A stretch of DNA of 64,000 bases from Epiperipatus broadwayi (lineage: Eukaryota > Onychophora > Udeonychophora > Euonychophora > Peripatidae), in contig JAQFVV010000547.1 in the NCBI GenBank assembly GCA_028023455.1, forward strand, positions 1 through 64,000. Direction: 5' to 3'. The notes beneath the pieces were generated by a model that saw only the letters and a list, made by a program, of their open reading frames with translations, was not told the origin of the DNA and did no database searches. Shown piece by piece: positions 60,064 to 64,000 of this stretch. Position 1 is the first letter of the stretch; every line of letters begins with the position of its first letter. The translations under genes were made by a program, and so were the position numbers.

Positions 60064-62942
60064 ATGACAAACAATAGTAAATTAAGATATTTTTTCCCAG
60101 AAGACCGTAAAGACACCAGCCAAGACATTGTTGTTTGGTGACTGAAGGTGGACAGTGCTATGTATTTACTGATTGTAGACCCAGGCTATCATTTGATGAC
60201 ATTTTATTTTGGAACTACAACTTCAGATCATTACAAAGTAAAGAAGGATTGTGTGGATTGGAAGAGTTTTCTAATAATAAATGGAGATTGTTAGATGAAG
60301 TTAGAAGAAAAAGTAAAAAGATAATTGATTTAAAAATTATACATGTACTTTATTATAAAGGTACAGATATTAGAAGTAAAAGTGGAATGGGATTCATTAT
60401 AAATAAAAAGTGGAAGAGAAACATTGTAGATTGATGATATCAGTCAGAGTAGCAAGATTAGATATTTAATTTATCAGATGATATCAAATGCAATTTATTC
60501 AGCTTATACTCCAAGTTCTCTTTGTAATGAAAAAGTAGATTTTTATATATATGTACAAAGTGCTTTTGATCAGACCAAAAAACATTTAGAATTGTCACAG
60601 GAGACTTTAATGCTAGAATTGATAAATGATTGAAAGATGAAATGGTTTTGGGTAAATTTGATTATAATGATAGAAGTGAGAGAGAATACAGACCTATGGA
60701 GTTCTCAGAAAAAAGAAAACTATATATTATGAATTTTTCTTTTGAGAAAAATGCAAAGTGGAAATAGATATGGAAGAAATCGAATGAAAATACAAAAGAC
60801 TTCTATTATATTTTGACTAACAGAAAATATCTATTTTAAAATTGTAATATTCTTAATAGATTCAACAAAGAAAGTGGTTATCATTTAATAAGTTGTAAGA
60901 TATGTGATAATGCAAAACTAAAGAAAAATAGTATTAACAGTTGATATTTTCTATTTTCAGACATAATCCTGAATTTAAGTTAGAAGGTGAAAATTGTTTT
61001 AAAATATCAACATATTTTGAACATATTTCAAAATTGAATGAAATCAATAAGAAGATAATTGATACAGATAGTTGATATAAGAAAAGAACAGTTTATCAAT
61101 AAATTTTCTACTCAGACAAGAAAATGTATGAAAAAAATAAATATTTTTAAGAATGATTGCCTAAGAAAAATTGAATATCTAAGTATTTTTAAAATGGTAT
61201 GAAAAAAAAGTGTGTAACACTATAAGAAAATATAATTTTCAATGAGAAGAAAAGCTACAGAAAAGAATAAAAGTTTAGAATATCTTGATATCAGAAGAAA
61301 AATAGTATCAGAAATAAGAAGGAATGAAACTACTATCAAAATCAGAGATAATATCATGTAATTATAAAGAATACACAAAAAAATATTGATATGAAGTGAG
61401 ATGTGCAATTAAATCTATAAAAAAGCTAAAATCCAATAAACCAACCATGCTGATAATGGATGTTGGTGAGTTGCTCATATAATTGTATAGTAATATTTTA
61501 AAAGAAGCAGGTGGAGAAATAGATAATTGTATCAAGACTATGTACCTAATATATAAATTATAAAAAAATATACCATATTATTGAAAAAATACAGTAGTAA
61601 TATTGATATTTAAGAAAGATAATTAAAAAGATCTTAGCAATTATAGATTTATTACTCTTTTATCAGTTGCCCACAAAATCTTTACCTAGATAATGACAAT
61701 TAATCTATATAATTTGGGATGTTATCTAAATTAAAGAACATGCTGGATTTACAAATAATTCTAGTATTATGAATCACACAAAATGAATGTGATTTATTAT
61801 TATACCTGGATTTGTAGATTATGAAAAGGCATTTGATTCTATAAGCATTTCTATGGTGATGAAAGCATTTAATCATCAAGATGTAGATCCAGAATGTGGT
61901 CATATTTTGAAGAATCTATATCAAAATGCAACAACAATGATTATATATTGTAAACCACTGAACATCATATGATCACCTAGAAACTAGTCTGTGGATATTG
62001 GATGAGTAGGCACTAGCTGCCCAAGTCTTCTGGCATCCATTGATTACTCTGGCTTGCACTGAGTGAAATATTGTATGGAGAGTTTTGCCTGATTATTTAT
62101 ATAGTGATACTAAGAACATTAATGTTGAGAAGTATATATAACAGGGAACTTTTTATAGCAGTTTTGCAAATGTTTTGTGAATTAAAACGTGTAGCTAAAA
62201 GAATAAAAGTGAATATTTAGATATTACAAATGATTGCAAATAATGCTTCAGAGCTTTAGCAAGAGTTAACAGATGAAAGTAAGAGAGTAGTACTAAAGAT
62301 AAATGTTTAATAAAGTAAGGATAATGTTCAATGGATTTAAAGAGAAGAAAATGATGAATGATAATCATGAATTAGAAATTAACAACTACAAATATATTGG
62401 TCACATTATTACTACAAATGAGGACATAATAGATGAAATTAATTATAGAATTAAACTTGGATGAAATGCTTTTGGTAGAAATAATTTAATATTAAAATAA
62501 ATAGGCTATGTGTTTGAACAGCCAATCTTTTTAATAGATATATTTTACCAGTTTTTACTTATGGATCTGAGATTTGGATATTTACTAGAAAGAACAAGTC
62601 AGAATCTTCAGACCAGTCAACATAGTATGGAGAAATGTGTGTTGTGAGTAATAAGAATAGATATGAATGGATGAGAGAAGAAAGAGATATCACCAACATT
62701 ACGGAAAGAATTACAAACTTAAATGGAGCTGGGCTGGGCATATTTATAGAAGAATTGAAAATATATTGTTAGCTGAAATCATAAACAGGATTATAAGAGA
62801 CTATAAAAGACCCAGAAAGAGACCCTGTAAATTGTTTGGATAAAATAAAAAAAATTGTCTGTTGAACTGAAGAGATGTTAGAATAATAAAAGTGGATTAA
62901 ATTTTGAGAAACCTTTATCCTGCTGCGGATCAGTGGTAGTTG
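60064..62942 (+). pseudogene. RTE endonuclease/RT ORF of el4, heavily decayed
   Basis: Recognisable pieces: RSLQSKEGLCGLEEFSNNKW and LDEVRRKSKKIIDLK in the endonuclease part, 'gactttaatgctagaattg' for DFNARI, 'ggatttgtagattatgaaaa' for the GFVDYEKAFDS motif A (about 61808), 'ttacttatggatctgagatt' for LTYGSE, and 'gagctgggctgggcatattt' for WAGHI. Stops and shifts throughout. The FADD motif is not recognisable. Confidence 0.85.
61963..62093 (-). mobile_element. Family F insertion (F3) inside el4, short form
   Basis: Begins 'catcatatgatcacc', the reverse complement of the F 3' end, then jumps to the arm ('agaaactagtctgtggatat' to 'gagttttgcctg'). So on the minus strand it is the F start, one arm and the tail, without spacer or second arm. 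It interrupts the el4 RT sequence; both flanks resemble the same el1/el2 stretch ('aatgatactggaaaa'), consistent with a decayed target duplication. Confidence 0.7.
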
Positions 62943-62959
62943 AAAATGATGATAATTGA

Positions 62960-63650
62960 TATTTATTATTCTTTTTGTGTTAAGCACACTTTTTATTCTT
63001 TTAAATGTGCCCCCCCCCCTCAGACGTTGTAATCTTATAATAGAATTTGTTTTGTTTTATCTGCTTAAGAATTATTACGTCACAGTTTTTACCGTTTCAT
63101 TATTATATTTTCCCTTGTCAAAAAAAAGTATATAATTATATATGTGCAGACATGCTTTAATCTTATCAATTTATAGAAATCTTTATTTAGTTCTTGATAC
63201 TAAAGCTTTTTACTTATTTTCTTCTCTTTGAAGAGTTCTTATCTTAGTATTGATAGACAAGCTTGTAAAACATCATTGGATAAGTAAACTTGTCATATTT
63301 TGTGTCAATATTTTTATATGAAACCTTTTCTCTGCTCACAGTGCATAGCATTAAAAAAATTAATAATCATCTAAATGTTTGATATCTAATATTCAATTTT
63401 TTAAAAATAACTGGTTGTTGTGATTCTTTAAGGATTTTTTTAAAACTTTAATATACATCTATCAATATTTTCTTAACACATCTTTATCTTTTAAAATAAA
63501 ATTTTATCATATAGTTGTTAAAAATTTTAAATGGATATACTGTATATATATAATTAATGATCGTGTGTAAAGAAAATAAGGTATTTTTGCATTATTTAGT
63601 CTATGTAGTAGTTATATATTTGAACATACATGTACACACTAACCACACAC
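62960..63650. other. AT-rich DNA, nothing recognised
   Basis: A run of C at about 63009-63018 and T/A runs only. Confidence 0.5.
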
Positions 63651-64000
63651 ACATCATCATCATCATCATCATCATCAACCATTATCGATCCACTGCAGGA
63701 TGAAGGTCTCTCCAAGTTTAATCTATCTTCTCTGATCTTTAGCTTTTCTTCTCCACATCATCCCTGCACCCTTTTTTTATTTCATCCATCTATCTCATGT
63801 GGTCTTTTTGGGTCTTTTACAATCTCTTGGAATCCAGTTTAAGATTTCAATTTTCCATCTATTATCATCTCTTCTAGCAATATGTCCCACCCAACTCCAC
63901 TTCAGTCTTTTAATTTTTTCAATGAGGTCAGTAATACCTGTTTATTCTCTTACCCATATATTGCATTTTCAATATCTTTTTGTTACTCCCAACATGCATC
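63651..64000 (-). mobile_element. RTE element, 3' end, minus strand, cut by the window edge
   Basis: A CAT tract (63651-63677) is the reversed GAT tail, followed by the reverse complement of the el1/el2 C-terminal coding region: tail, then codons for IKLGETFILQW, RPHVRW region, NWI, and WAGHIARR near 63875-63900, up to 'gatgcatgttgggagtaaca' at the edge (CMLGVTR). It is close to el1 and el2 in sequence, with a few indels. The 5' part lies beyond the window. Confidence 0.85.

Larger units (their letters stand above)
59781..62959 (+). mobile_element. Ancient RTE element el4, near full length
   Basis: Starts 'ggctacagaaaaaaagagcc', aligning with the first bases of el1 and el2, and keeps a diverged leader ('cattgcagctgatattacta', 'gggctgctcaccaac' in el1 versus 'agagctgctccccaac' here). 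It ends 'tcctgctgcggatcagtggt' plus a short GAT-type tail. Divergence is much higher than between el1 and el2, with many indels, so the family has been active over a long time. It carries an F insertion at 61963. Confidence 0.85.

Noticed and set aside
1-64000. CRISPR arrays, bacterial operons, phage or plasmid signatures
   Set aside because: No regularly spaced repeats, no ribosome-binding-site pattern or dense coding; the content is typical of an animal nuclear repeat region.

Overview
This is a strongly AT-rich, gene-poor window of animal nuclear DNA made almost entirely of transposable-element remains and simple repeats. I could not support a single host protein-coding gene, rRNA or functional tRNA. 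The mix (RTE-type non-LTR retrotransposons with GAT/TGA tails, Penelope-like remnants with a GIY-YIG motif, a Merlin-type and a piggyBac-type DNA transposon, tRNA-like SINE fragments, many TA/ATT/ATG microsatellites) points to an AT-rich invertebrate. The species cannot be told from the sequence.

Layout. 0-6.3 kb: AT-rich DNA with copies of a dispersed repeat here called Rep-B and one copy of a second family, Rep-A. 6.3-16 kb: mostly featureless, with a LINE-like ORF remnant (10.6-11.0 kb) and a cluster of a third family, here called F (11.0-12.5 kb). 16.1-20.2 kb: a three-layer nest. An old RTE remnant is split by a Rep-A copy, and that copy is split by a young, nearly full-length RTE (el1). 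24.9-27.6 kb: tRNA-like SINE fragments and a Rep-A copy. 35.6-36.5 kb: a Merlin-like transposon with about 40-bp terminal inverted repeats and a perfect 8-bp target-site duplication. 37.1 kb: a small palindrome. 39.6-41.1 kb: a SINE-like fragment with a long ATT tail, then three Rep-A copies, two of them forming a large inverted repeat. 42.0-45.25 kb: the best-preserved RTE (el2), flanked by a target-site duplication of 11-13 bp. 49.4-50.1 kb: a TTAA-flanked piggyBac-like MITE holding the most GC-rich patch. 50.3-53.35 kb: two Penelope-like 3' halves fused as a giant inverted repeat, one with a secondary insertion. 58.1-58.9 kb: a second F copy with a perfect 13-bp target-site duplication. 59.8-62.96 kb: an ancient full-length RTE (el4) carrying an F insertion. 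63.65 kb to the edge: the 3' end of another RTE on the minus strand.

Nothing works together as an operon or pathway. The logic is a history of insertions: RTE elements active over a long time (el4 and the split remnant are old, el1 and el2 are young), non-autonomous families (F, Rep-A, SINEs) that may have borrowed the RTE machinery, and later insertions into earlier ones. The most unusual object is family F: a short retroposon-like repeat with an internal inverted repeat of about 200 bp per arm, flanked by 13-15 bp target-site duplications.
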